Origin: Bacillota bacterium
GTDB taxonomy: Bacteria; Bacillota; Clostridia; Acetivibrionales; DSM-1351
DNA length: 64,000 nt
Assembly (NCBI GenBank): GCA_023400235.1
Contig: JAEXFI010000016.1
Coordinates: 1 to 64,000 of the forward strand
Direction: 5' to 3'
Shown here: piece after piece, positions 17,226 to 24,951 of the stretch
Numbering within the stretch: the stretch's first letter is position 1
Layout: the number at the start of each line of letters is the position of its first letter
Position numbers and translations under genes: made by a program
The notes under the pieces: generated by a model
Seen by the model: only the letters and a program-made list of their open reading frames with translations
What the model was told of the DNA's origin: nothing
Databases searched by the model: none

Positions 17226-17892
17226 ACTTATAGCCCACTCCCCACACAGTTATGATTTTCTTTGGACTTTTGGGCGTTTCCTCTATTTTCTCCCTAAGTT
17301 TGTTTATGTGTACAGTTAAGGTTGACGGTTCGCTGAAGCTGTCCGCTCCCCATACCTTGTCAAAAAGCCATTCCTTTCTCAGTGTTTTTCCTTTATTGCC
17401 GAGAAACAACAGCATTAACTCATATTCCTTCACGGTCATAACCAATGGTTTATTTTTATAATATACTGCGGTAGCATTTAAATCTATTGTAATTTGGCTG
17501 TCTGAGAGCACTGTGGTCTTATCCCTGAATTCGTAATTCCGCCTGAGCAGCGCGGCTATCTTTGCCGACAGTACATCAATATCAAAGGGCTTTTCCACAT
17601 AGTCGTCAGCTCCAAGCTCCAGCCCAGCGATTTTATCTCTTTTATCTACTCTTGCACTTATGATTATTATGGGGATATTACCCTGTTCTCTTATAAGCTG
17701 GCATACCCCGAATCCATCCAGGCCGGGCAGCATCACATCCAGTAAAACCAGTCTGACTGTATTCGTTTTTATGTACTCCATGCCCTCTTCGCCGCTTTTA
17801 GCCAGAAATAAGGAATAACCATCCTTCGCAAGAAAATCGCAAAGGATGGTTCCAAGTTCCGTATTATCCTCTATTATCAGCAAATCTACCAT
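17212..17892 (-). CDS. OmpR/PhoB-family response regulator
   Basis: A 226-residue regulator with an N-terminal receiver domain (acidic pocket EDN at 8-10, phosphoacceptor Asp52 in VLLDVMLPGLDG, Lys in DYVEKPF) and a C-terminal winged helix with RKEWLFDKVWG and STLTVHINKLREKIE. Three bases separate it from the ABC ATPase gene and it overlaps the kinase, so all are co-transcribed. It probably controls the exporter operon itself; I could not identify a binding site. Confidence 0.94.
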   Translation of the reverse strand: MVDLLIIEDNTELGTILCDFLAKDGYSLFLAKSGEEGMEYIKTNTVRLVLLDVMLPGLDGFGVCQLIREQGNIPIIIISARVDKRDKIAGLELGADDYVEKPFDIDVLSAKIAALLRRNYEFRDKTTVLSDSQITIDLNATAVYYKNKPLVMTVKEYELMLLFLGNKGKTLRKEWLFDKVWGADSFSEPSTLTVHINKLREKIEETPKSPKKIITVWGVGYKYEAL

Positions 17893-17895
17893 AGA

Positions 17896-18669
17896 TCACC
17901 ATCCCATATCCATAAGCCAGCCGTTTAGTTTTCTCTCCCGCTCTTTGTGGGTGCTCACCTGGGAATACTTATCCAGCCGGAGTTCCCCCTGTATATTGCC
18001 ATCCACTATGTAAAGTACCTTGTCCGACTTGGCGGCCACCTTTACGTCATGTGTAACAAGCAGTATTGAGGTGCCCTCCCCATTAATACGAGTCAACTGG
18101 GACATGACTTCATCAGAGGCCTTTGAGTTCAATGCACCTGTGGGCTCATCCGCAAATATCATTTTAGGTCTGTTGATCAGAGCCCTGCAGATACATGCTC
18201 TCTGAAGCTGTCCCCCTGACACCTCGGTTATATCATTATCCGCAATGTCGATTATCTCAAGCTTTCGCATCAATTGCTCAGCATACTCATTTATTACTTT
18301 TCGCTGCTGCTTTGTTTTCCCAGCTGCAGAGTTGTATGCTGACACAATGATATTATCATAGGTGGACAGATTTCTCAACATATGCATCTGCTGGAATATG
18401 AAGCCCATCTCATTCAATCTCAGTTCTGACATTCTGTCGGGACTCAGATTGCTTATATCCCTGCCGCAAAACAATACCTTTCCTGCCGTCAAACGATCCA
18501 TACCGCTCACGGTGTACAAAAGAGTGGACTTTCCCGAGCCGGAGGGTCCCATAATGGAAATGAAATCCCCCTCCTCCATTTCAAAATTTACATTTCTCAG
18601 TACGTTATTCTGCCTCTTGTTTACAATATATGTTTTACAAAGATTATTTACACTCAATATTCTATTCAT
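17896..18669 (-). CDS. ABC transporter ATP-binding protein (MacB/Bce type)
   Basis: A 257-residue ATPase with Walker A GPSGSGKST, Q loop FIFQQMHML, the ABC signature VSGGQLQRACI, Walker B MIFADEPTGAL and H loop LLVTHD. This is the LolD/MacB/BceA lineage that pairs with FtsX-type permeases. The frame opens at 18687, but the Met at 18669, preceded by GGAGGGAATAAAGGG, is the better start. The partner permease lies 30 bases upstream and the two-component genes follow directly, the arrangement used by peptide-antibiotic sensing and export modules. Confidence 0.93.
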   Translation of the reverse strand: MNRILSVNNLCKTYIVNKRQNNVLRNVNFEMEEGDFISIMGPSGSGKSTLLYTVSGMDRLTAGKVLFCGRDISNLSPDRMSELRLNEMGFIFQQMHMLRNLSTYDNIIVSAYNSAAGKTKQQRKVINEYAEQLMRKLEIIDIADNDITEVSGGQLQRACICRALINRPKMIFADEPTGALNSKASDEVMSQLTRINGEGTSILLVTHDVKVAAKSDKVLYIVDGNIQGELRLDKYSQVSTHKERERKLNGWLMDMGW

Positions 18670-18699
18670 GCCCTTTATTCCCTCCATATTTATTTCATT

Positions 18700-21075
18700 T
18701 TATTCCTGGTTGTTTATTTCCCAAATATTTGTACTCTTTACCTGCCCAAGGCTTATTAGAACTGCTGTCATTGTAACTGCCAAAATTATGAGCGGATACA
18801 ACACATACACCTGTAACGGTTCAATAGTTAATTTGATTTGCGTTGCACCCATAAAGCCAAAGATACCTGACGACAAATAACTGCCTGTAAGATTTGCCAA
18901 CAGCGTTCCTAGGATAACTGAAACAAGAAGAATTATCATAATACGTACAGCCTGCCATTTCCTTATATCCCTGTTCCTAAAGCCCATAGCCTTTAAAAGT
19001 GCAATATCTGCGGTTTCTTTTGTGATAAGCATTCTCACCAGAAGGCAGGTAATGAGAAAGTTGATACTTAACACAATAATAAGAATAATTGTTTTAATAA
19101 CATCTATCTGCCCTGAAATATTGCCCATAAAACTGTCAACATACTCTCTGCTGTTTCTTATCTTTAGCTCAGGAAATTTATCCTTTAAAGCTTTAAGCTG
19201 TTCGGCTTTGTTTTCTTTGTTGTTAAACTCCCCAAAAAGTGTGAACGCACTGCTGTCCAGCATGTCCATAATGTGCTTTTCAGAGAAACGTAGTGAATAT
19301 CCAAGATTGTTCATTGATTGGAACATCGCAGTTACAATGTACTTCTTTGAACCCTCCCGTCCAATACAGTTTACATTGTCTCCTATACCAATACCAAAAT
19401 AATCGGCTGCTTTTTCAGTTAAGGCCAGTTCATTTTCAAGCCTTGGAGGAGTACCCTTTAGATACACATAATTGTCTGTTGAGTAATCATACGCCTGCAA
19501 GCCCAATACAGTCATGCTATCGTTTGGATCGCCGGCATATACCTTGGCAGTGAGTATAATTTCAGGATGTATGTCTACGTCAAATCCATTTTTATTCATT
19601 TCCTGTTCAATGGAATGTGTATAGTCCATAAGTCTTTCAACACTTGCTTCTCGGTGGACAACACCATAGCCGTCAGGTCTCAGGTTGAAATCCGATTTGG
19701 CAAGCCCAAACAGGGTCACTACATCATCTGATGCCAAGGTGTTAATATCGTTTATAGGTACTATAATAATCAAGGTTCCCAATATAAAAGTCACCATCAA
19801 TACTATGAATTTCCTGAAGCCGGCAACCAGGTCACTGACTGCCATAAAGACTGGAGTACTGATAGACCCGGAGCTATGAAGCTTAAGTCTTCTTGAGGCA
19901 GAAAATCTTTCGCCGTTGCTTCCTTGTCTGATTGCATCGATTGCTGTCATTTTGTTTATTCTTCCGGTACACAGGTAACAAAAAAGCAGAGTTGCCGCAA
20001 TAATCAGAACTGAGCTTAAGCCTGCCAGGAAATAATTTAAAATACCGGTTGTCATCATAATATTCTGAGATATGTTATCCCTTAAAAAACCTGAAAAGGG
20101 AATACTGGCGGCAAAGCCCAAGCTGCCCCCCAGCAGGGCTATTGCAAAATATTTGACCAGATACAGATTTTTAATCACCCTGTTTTTAAGACCCACAGCT
20201 TTCATAATCCCTATTTCCTTATAGTCTTCCTCAATGGTAAATCTGATGGTAAACCTCAGGATAAGAAAGGATATAAGTATCAGGAAAATGCTTAAAATGC
20301 TCATAATAGCTGCTGTTGTCAAATCCATGATGTATGTATACGAAATAGTGTCACTGTTGAATATGGATATTGAAGAGATGGAGGTTTTGTTGAATTCTTT
20401 TTCAACCTCCTCATAAGTTGCAGTTTCAGTCTTAATAACAGACCAAAGCTTTATTATACTTTTATCTGCTGTTCCATAAAAATCCCCAAAATCCTCATCA
20501 CTGACTATTATTCTTTTTAACCCCATAAGACCTGAGCCGAACAGCACATCCTTCAAAAAGTGTCCGACCCTAAGTTCCTTTTCAACACCACCAATACTGA
20601 TTTTAACCGTGTCCCCTATTTTCAGTCCAAAACTGTCTCTTATCAGGTTTGGTAAGGCTACCTCTCCTGCATTGAGTCTAAACAGCTCATCTCTTTCATT
20701 AAAAACCAGATTGTTTTTTAAAGGAACCTTTGCCACGGTCAGAGTAGCTCCGTCCTCAAGCTTCCTGCCCTCTGCCGAAAGAGTTATATTTTCAGCCTGG
20801 ACAAGTATCATGTCCTCAGAGTTTATTTCTTTCACCTTGCTGCATTTGCTGCTCCACTCCAGCATCCTCCTGTCATTATCAGGACTTGAAAATGTAACTA
20901 TCAAATTGTCCGAGGTTTCCGAAACCTGCTTAAAATGCTGCAGGGCAGTTGTAGTTGTATAAAGCAGGTTCGTGCTGCTGGCAATCAACATGCTGGCTAC
21001 TATCATGAACAAGGATAGTATTATATTCATTGCCTTTTTTCTTTTGATATCTTTATTTAATATTCTTATAAACAC
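18700..21075 (-). CDS. FtsX-type ABC transporter permease with two FtsX units
   Basis: A large permease of about 791 residues with an N-terminal helix, a first extracytoplasmic domain, three helices (about 255-375), a second membrane block starting near 435, another extracytoplasmic domain, and three C-terminal helices. The repeated MKAVGLKNRVIKN and LKAMGFRNRDIRK mark the two FtsX units. I prefer GTG at 21075 (AAAGGAAG eight bases upstream) over ATG at 21108. With the ATPase it would form an exporter or lipid/peptide-handling complex. The two-component genes downstream suggest a self-regulated stress response, perhaps to a membrane-active peptide. Confidence 0.88.
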   Translation of the reverse strand: MFIRILNKDIKRKKAMNIILSLFMIVASMLIASSTNLLYTTTTALQHFKQVSETSDNLIVTFSSPDNDRRMLEWSSKCSKVKEINSEDMILVQAENITLSAEGRKLEDGATLTVAKVPLKNNLVFNERDELFRLNAGEVALPNLIRDSFGLKIGDTVKISIGGVEKELRVGHFLKDVLFGSGLMGLKRIIVSDEDFGDFYGTADKSIIKLWSVIKTETATYEEVEKEFNKTSISSISIFNSDTISYTYIMDLTTAAIMSILSIFLILISFLILRFTIRFTIEEDYKEIGIMKAVGLKNRVIKNLYLVKYFAIALLGGSLGFAASIPFSGFLRDNISQNIMMTTGILNYFLAGLSSVLIIAATLLFCYLCTGRINKMTAIDAIRQGSNGERFSASRRLKLHSSGSISTPVFMAVSDLVAGFRKFIVLMVTFILGTLIIIVPINDINTLASDDVVTLFGLAKSDFNLRPDGYGVVHREASVERLMDYTHSIEQEMNKNGFDVDIHPEIILTAKVYAGDPNDSMTVLGLQAYDYSTDNYVYLKGTPPRLENELALTEKAADYFGIGIGDNVNCIGREGSKKYIVTAMFQSMNNLGYSLRFSEKHIMDMLDSSAFTLFGEFNNKENKAEQLKALKDKFPELKIRNSREYVDSFMGNISGQIDVIKTIILIIVLSINFLITCLLVRMLITKETADIALLKAMGFRNRDIRKWQAVRIMIILLVSVILGTLLANLTGSYLSSGIFGFMGATQIKLTIEPLQVYVLYPLIILAVTMTAVLISLGQVKSTNIWEINNQE

Positions 21076-21177
21076 TTTTCGTCTTCCTTTCTCTGGCTTA
21101 TGAAACAATTATAGTCTTTAAATTATTAAATAATCCTTAAATATTTTTAGATCTGGTCTTTTAAATATATAAGGTGC

Positions 21178-21227
21178 ACAGAAGAAAGGAAGACTACATG
21201 GTAATATGCAGTCTTCCTTTCTTCTGT
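21178..21227. repeat. 18-bp perfect inverted repeat, possible terminator
   Basis: The arm ACAGAAGAAAGGAAGACT (21178-21195) is exactly repeated inverted at 21210-21227 around a 14-base loop. On the plus strand it is followed by CTTTTATAT; on the minus strand, where the DinB-like gene ends 20 bases before, by only GCACCTTATA. It could end transcription of that gene. The core AGAAAGGAAGAC also occurs at the ribosome site of the permease gene about 90 bases away. Confidence 0.7.
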
Positions 21228-21246
21228 CTTTTATATAACTTAAGCT

Positions 21247-21930
21247 TTAACGGTTTGAAAGCTTGCTTTTAAGCTTGAAGCTGTCATTCAGATGCACTAC
21301 CTGATGCCTTGTAATGGGCATCAGGATTATACCTGCTATTGTCTTTTTACTCCAGAAGTCCAATAGCCACCTGGATTGTTCTGCTTCAGTAACTCCGCCT
21401 TCAAGCAAAATCCTTTTTATACCTTCAGCATTAACCTTCTTTTTCATGCTTTCAGGTCTGAGTGAATTAATTATATGCCTTGTTTTCCTGCCTACTTCTA
21501 TTCTATAATTTTTCAACTCAGCCATATCTATTTTCCAGCTAAAATCAGCTATCTCTCTATCACTCATGGCATTTCCCGTATCTAATACCGATGCTTTCAT
21601 TTTTTCCAGCCAATTGTCACTGCTAATCACCTGACTATCCTCGGCTATAAGAATATTGGCAGTAATATCCTCAATTCTGGTGAGATGCCATAAATTCCAT
21701 GCAATAGTGGAGCCCACATTTTTAACCTGTGAACTGAATACTCCAGGTTCAAGTCCTTCCCACAACTGATCTTCATATGTTATAACCTCTGAATCGGACA
21801 TTTGGGAGGCGTGTACCAGACTATGCATCTCAAGCAGTAAGGCTATTGTTTCAGTAAAAGCATCAGGTTTTAAAATTATTTCCTTTAGTCTGGCCTGCTT
21901 TGAGTTCCAGGACTTTGCAACACTAATCAT
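21247..21930 (-). CDS. DinB/YfiT-superfamily putative metal-dependent protein
   Basis: A 227-residue predicted four-helix-bundle protein. The pattern NVGSTIAWNLWHLTRIED (His82) and the C-terminal RHQVVHLND (His209 and His213) place the His triad expected for the DinB metal site. Members of the superfamily include thiol transferases and small-molecule hydrolases; the substrate here is unknown. The ATG overlaps the stop of the upstream racemase-like gene (ATGA), so the two are translated from one mRNA. A LexA-like box lies upstream of the operon promoter. Confidence 0.72.
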   Translation of the reverse strand: MISVAKSWNSKQARLKEIILKPDAFTETIALLLEMHSLVHASQMSDSEVITYEDQLWEGLEPGVFSSQVKNVGSTIAWNLWHLTRIEDITANILIAEDSQVISSDNWLEKMKASVLDTGNAMSDREIADFSWKIDMAELKNYRIEVGRKTRHIINSLRPESMKKKVNAEGIKRILLEGGVTEAEQSRWLLDFWSKKTIAGIILMPITRHQVVHLNDSFKLKSKLSNR

Positions 21931-22637
21931 GACTTCGCTCCATCCCGTGCTTGTGCCAGTCTCTCTACAATGCTCTCAACATGTATCTGAGAAGTGTTCA
22001 GGAAAGGAACCATTCCTTCTCCGTCCTTTAATATCAATGGAAGCTCGGTGCATCCCAGAATCAGACCATCCAGTCCATCTTCCTCGCACATCCTTCCGGC
22101 AATTGACAAAAGCCCGTACTTGGTTTCATTTTTTATAACACCAAATTCTATCTCGCTGAATAATTTTTTATGAATATAATCCCGCTCATCAATGTTGGGC
22201 ACAACTATGTCCATTCCAAAGTCAGCAAATGCCGTACGATAAAAATTCTCCTTCATAGTAAATCCTGTACCGAACAGCCCAAGCCGTTTCAATCCCAGCA
22301 GCCTGGCCTTTTTACAGGTTTCCTCAACAATGCTGAGCATCTGAAGCCCAACCTTATCTCTCACCCTGTCAAACACCACATGTGGCGTATTGGATGCTAT
22401 AACTGCAAAATCAGCTCCGGACATTGATAAACATTCCACTGATTTTACCAGCATGTCTGTCAAGGAATTCCAATCCTTAGCTGAAACACATGACAGCATT
22501 TCCGTCATATTTACACTGTCTATGACAATCCGGGGATAATTGTCATCATGGCATTTCCTTTGGTATTCCACGATGATGCTTTTATAGTAATCAACCGTAG
22601 ATTCCGGTCCGATACCTCCGACTATTCCAACCTTCAT
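21927..22637 (-). CDS. Aspartate/glutamate racemase-family protein
   Basis: A 236-residue enzyme with the opening MKVGIVGGIGPESTVDYY typical of the Asp/Glu racemase superfamily. Two Cys residues act as acid and base in classical members. Here the second is kept (LILGCTELPL) but the first, usually in xCNTxH, is Ser in IASNTPHVVFD. Single-Cys members exist with altered substrate range, so the protein may be a broad or L-specific racemase, or have another activity. GGAAGG precedes the ATG. It is the first intact gene of an operon with the DinB-like gene. Confidence 0.85.
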   Translation of the reverse strand: MKVGIVGGIGPESTVDYYKSIIVEYQRKCHDDNYPRIVIDSVNMTEMLSCVSAKDWNSLTDMLVKSVECLSMSGADFAVIASNTPHVVFDRVRDKVGLQMLSIVEETCKKARLLGLKRLGLFGTGFTMKENFYRTAFADFGMDIVVPNIDERDYIHKKLFSEIEFGVIKNETKYGLLSIAGRMCEEDGLDGLILGCTELPLILKDGEGMVPFLNTSQIHVESIVERLAQARDGAKS

Positions 22638-22693
22638 GGCAACCTTCCTTCAAGCCTTAAAACCCTATGCCAATGCACCAGCACCATAAAAAC

Positions 22694-22858
22694 TCAGCCT
22701 TTATATACCGAACCCAAAATCTTTCGGCAATGTGGACACACAAGTACCTTGGTAACCGACAAAACTCCTGTACTCAAGCTTCCTACTTCTTCAAGCTATC
22801 TTTCACAGTACGGGCATTTTGGAACAAAATCTACTTTTACGATTTTGACAACCGCCAT
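22694..22858 (-). pseudogene. Zinc-ribbon mini-protein interrupted by an in-frame TAG
   Basis: From ATG at 22858 (strong GGGAGGGTGG site upstream) the frame encodes MAVVKIVKVDFVPKCPYCER, then TAG at 22798-22796, then continues as LEEVGSLSTGVLSVTKVLVC and PHCRKILGSVYKG before TGA at 22694. The two CxxC knuckles, CPYC before and CPHC after the stop, belong to one zinc ribbon of about 54 residues. Only one nonsense codon breaks it, so the event is recent, or the codon is read through, or it is a sequence error. Without read-through the 20-residue product cannot form the zinc site. It lies upstream of the racemase-like gene on the same predicted transcript. Confidence 0.8.
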
Positions 22859-22974
22859 GTATCCACCCTCCCAATACATTTGTTTAATTAATAGAGTCAA
22901 GCGTTCTTATATATTTTCCAGGTATATTTCCCAGCATTAAGAAATACTGAAATTCAAAATATTGTGTTAACTCC

Positions 22975-23003
22975 ATTATATACCAGACAAGTAACAAATA
23001 CAA
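22975..23003 (-). promoter_or_regulatory. Sigma-A promoter of the zinc-ribbon/racemase/DinB operon
   Basis: On the minus strand TTGTAT (23003-22998) and TATAAT (22980-22975) have a 17-base spacer. It is the only good promoter between the small membrane protein gene ending at 23030 and the genes downstream. Confidence 0.7.
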
Positions 23004-23012
23004 TACATTTTA

Positions 23013-23024
23013 GAACGTTTGTTC
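23013..23024. promoter_or_regulatory. LexA-like palindrome GAACGTTTGTTC
   Basis: The sequence fits the Gram-positive SOS-box core GAACnnnnGTTC. It ends nine bases upstream of the -35 of the promoter at 22975-23003, whose operon includes a DinB-superfamily gene. A LexA site is usually closer to the -10, so control by LexA is a possibility only. It is followed by TTTTTT on the plus strand but no plus-strand gene needs a terminator there. Confidence 0.35.
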
Positions 23025-23029
23025 TTTTT

Positions 23030-23293
23030 TCACACCCTTCTTTTTATCCTGTCCGGTGTTTCCTCAGAATCCACACCTTCCTGGAACCTGCTCTTTTGGC
23101 TGCTATTCTCCTGCCTTAAAAGCATTTCTATTTCCAATTGGTTATTAGCACGTATTTCTTCTGCTTTTATTGTTGTTTCAGCATTTATTCTGGCCAGTTC
23201 CAGTTTGTATTTAATCACCTTATTCGATATTACAATTACAGCAATTAATGCCGTAAAACCCAATGCTCCCACTACGGGACTCCAATCAACCAC
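23030..23293 (-). CDS. Small single-helix membrane protein with charged coil
   Basis: An 87-residue protein. The GTG at 23293 is chosen because AAGGAGG lies nine bases upstream; the longer frame back to 23353 would overlap the acetyltransferase and lacks a site. It has one transmembrane helix (about residues 4-24, SPVVGALGFTALIAVIVI) and then a charged helical tail rich in Glu, Arg and Gln (INAETTIKAEEIRANNQLE). It follows the GNAT gene with 13 bases between. Function is unknown; similar small proteins act as membrane anchors or phage-type accessory proteins. Confidence 0.6.
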   Translation of the reverse strand: MVDWSPVVGALGFTALIAVIVISNKVIKYKLELARINAETTIKAEEIRANNQLEIEMLLRQENSSQKSRFQEGVDSEETPDRIKRRV

Positions 23294-23306
23294 AAATCCA
23301 GCCTCC

Positions 23307-23855
23307 TTATTGCTGATTTTTCCATTCTTCTGACAGCATGGCATAAATGACATGGTCTACGTAATGATCATACAGCCATTCCACCTGTCTGCATATGCCT
23401 TCCTGGGTGAATCCAAGTCTTTGGGCAATTGCCCTGCTCTTTGAATTTAGTTCTGCAGCCCTTATTTCCACCCGGTTCAAGCCCAAATCCTTAATAACAT
23501 AATTTACTATTGCTTTGCAGGACTGTGTCATTATTCCCTTACCCTGAAAATCCGAGGCCAGCCAATAACCTATGGTAGTTTTCTTATTACTCCAGTCAAT
23601 ACTATGAAGTCCTATGCAGCCTGCAATTTCACCTTTGTAGTAGATGCCGGCCTGAAATCCGTTGTTTTCCGACATCTGCTTCTTTGAGGATTTGATAAAT
23701 TGTTTTATAAATTCAACACCCGTCGTTGAACCCACCCACGGCAGCCATTCCCTCAAAAACAAACGGTTATCATCAATCAGGCGATACAGCTCTTTGGCAT
23801 TTTTAAGTTCTAGGACCCTTAATTGAATGTCGTCAGTTGCCTGGAAATAAAACAT
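23307..23855 (-). CDS. RimJ/RimL-type GNAT acetyltransferase
   Basis: A 182-residue N-acetyltransferase. It has the RimL-like opening IQLRVLELKNAKELYRLIDDN, the FLREWLPWV motif, the acetyl-CoA binding turn DFQGKGIMTQSCKAIV (Q/RxxGxG/A) and the C-terminal LGFTQEGICRQVEW, all usual for enzymes acetylating ribosomal protein L7/L12 or related N termini and small molecules. ATG at 23855 follows GGGAGGT. It probably shares a transcript with the small membrane protein after it. Exact substrate unknown. Confidence 0.9.
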   Translation of the reverse strand: MFYFQATDDIQLRVLELKNAKELYRLIDDNRLFLREWLPWVGSTTGVEFIKQFIKSSKKQMSENNGFQAGIYYKGEIAGCIGLHSIDWSNKKTTIGYWLASDFQGKGIMTQSCKAIVNYVIKDLGLNRVEIRAAELNSKSRAIAQRLGFTQEGICRQVEWLYDHYVDHVIYAMLSEEWKNQQ

Positions 23856-23958
23856 TTTATACCTCCCTGCCCTTCTTATACAATCAGTACTTATTCAATA
23901 GGTACTATATTCAAGAGATACTTTAATTCAGAGTAAATTACCCGGCCTTCCATTTCTG

Positions 23959-24849
23959 CTATGTCTCAGGTCTAAGAAGCTTCTCCAGATTTTCCTCAGA
24001 CCACTGCAGGACCTTTTGCTCATTTTCACAGGGATACTCATAGGCAAGCTTCTGGGCCACTTCTATTGCCAGTATTCTGAAAAGCTTGTAAGTTTGTTTG
24101 ATGGAACAAAGAATATCCTCCTGTTCAAAATGCCCGAAAGAATACTTCAGACCCTCAGCCACTCTTGGATCTGCCCATTTTTCAACAAAGCGTCCGGCAT
24201 GCCAGGTGTCATAATCTCTTCCATTTACAGCCCAGGAATGCCACTCAATGAGTTTCAAAAGCCTTGCTTTCAAGTAACCGTCAGAACAGCTTATGGCTGC
24301 CCAGATTTCTTTTCTGTTCAGTTTCTTCAGGGCCCATACATAGTGGTATATAAAGTCATTTACAAGTTCCAGGTACTCCCGGTCTGAGGGCAGTTCCGGC
24401 AGCGCCGGCTTCATGTCCATACTGTATAATTCACCCAAAACCCCGTCCTTATCTACTAATACCCTGAAGCCTCGTCCCAAGGAATACTTTACATCCTCGG
24501 GAACTCCGCAAGTCTTAATATAGTGTACCATCTCATATGGTGTTATGGCAAAATCCACATCCAGCCCATCCTCAAAAAGAACCCTCCGCTCCTTGTTACC
24601 TCCCAGAGCAGTGTCTTCAGTAAATGTCAGCCAGTAACCACCAAGTTGGGACAGCCAGGTCTCATTTGAAATATAATACTCTGCTGAGGTTGTAATAATG
24701 CTGACATCCAAATCCGACCAGTCGTCGGCAGGCATGTCCTTTCTGGCTCTTGAGCCTTGAACAAGCACTGCTCTTATATCTTCTCTTTCATGTGCGAAAA
24801 CAGCGATTTTATCTAATAATGCCTCATACTTAGCGCTGACATCATGCAT
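23959..24849 (-). CDS. ANT(6)-like aminoglycoside nucleotidyltransferase family protein
   Basis: A 296-residue protein of the streptomycin 6-adenylyltransferase family (AadK/AadE). The nucleotidyltransferase core is LVQGSRARKD followed by DDWSDLDVSII, with the third acidic residue in GLDVDFAITPYE; the C-terminal helical half has EIWAAISCSDGYLKARLLKLIEW. Chromosomal copies are common in Firmicutes and need not confer resistance. AAGGAG precedes the ATG. It stands alone between unrelated genes, with no sign of a mobile element. Calling it a resistance gene would go beyond the sequence. Confidence 0.85.
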   Translation of the reverse strand: MHDVSAKYEALLDKIAVFAHEREDIRAVLVQGSRARKDMPADDWSDLDVSIITTSAEYYISNETWLSQLGGYWLTFTEDTALGGNKERRVLFEDGLDVDFAITPYEMVHYIKTCGVPEDVKYSLGRGFRVLVDKDGVLGELYSMDMKPALPELPSDREYLELVNDFIYHYVWALKKLNRKEIWAAISCSDGYLKARLLKLIEWHSWAVNGRDYDTWHAGRFVEKWADPRVAEGLKYSFGHFEQEDILCSIKQTYKLFRILAIEVAQKLAYEYPCENEQKVLQWSEENLEKLLRPET

Positions 24850-24951
24850 CTGCTTATCTCCTTCCGGGCAGTTAACCCAGCGTATATGTCTACATGCTTC
24901 AAACTGAAAAACTGGCCTGTGGACTAATACACAACACCTGCAACTGTTATG

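Larger units (their letters stand above)
22638..23029 (-). other. 392-bp gap with broken small gene, promoter and palindrome
   Basis: No intact gene of normal length. On the minus strand it holds a sigma-A promoter (22975-23003), a GAACnnnnGTTC palindrome (23013-23024) and a zinc-ribbon reading frame interrupted by one amber codon (22694-22858). About 115 bases of AT-rich leader lie between the promoter and the small gene. Confidence 0.7.

Noticed and set aside
22796..22798. TAG as a pyrrolysine codon in the zinc-ribbon gene
   Set aside because: No pyl genes or downstream signal element are visible; a simple nonsense mutation or error is more likely. Kept only as an alternative in the finding.
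23013..23030. Intrinsic terminator GAAC-GTTT-GTTC plus T run on the plus strand
   Set aside because: No plus-strand gene lies upstream, and the stem is only 4-5 bp; the palindrome is better read as a possible protein site.
23959..24849. Acquired streptomycin resistance gene
   Set aside because: Family membership is clear but nothing mobile surrounds it and composition fits its neighbours; chromosomal homologues often have no resistance phenotype.
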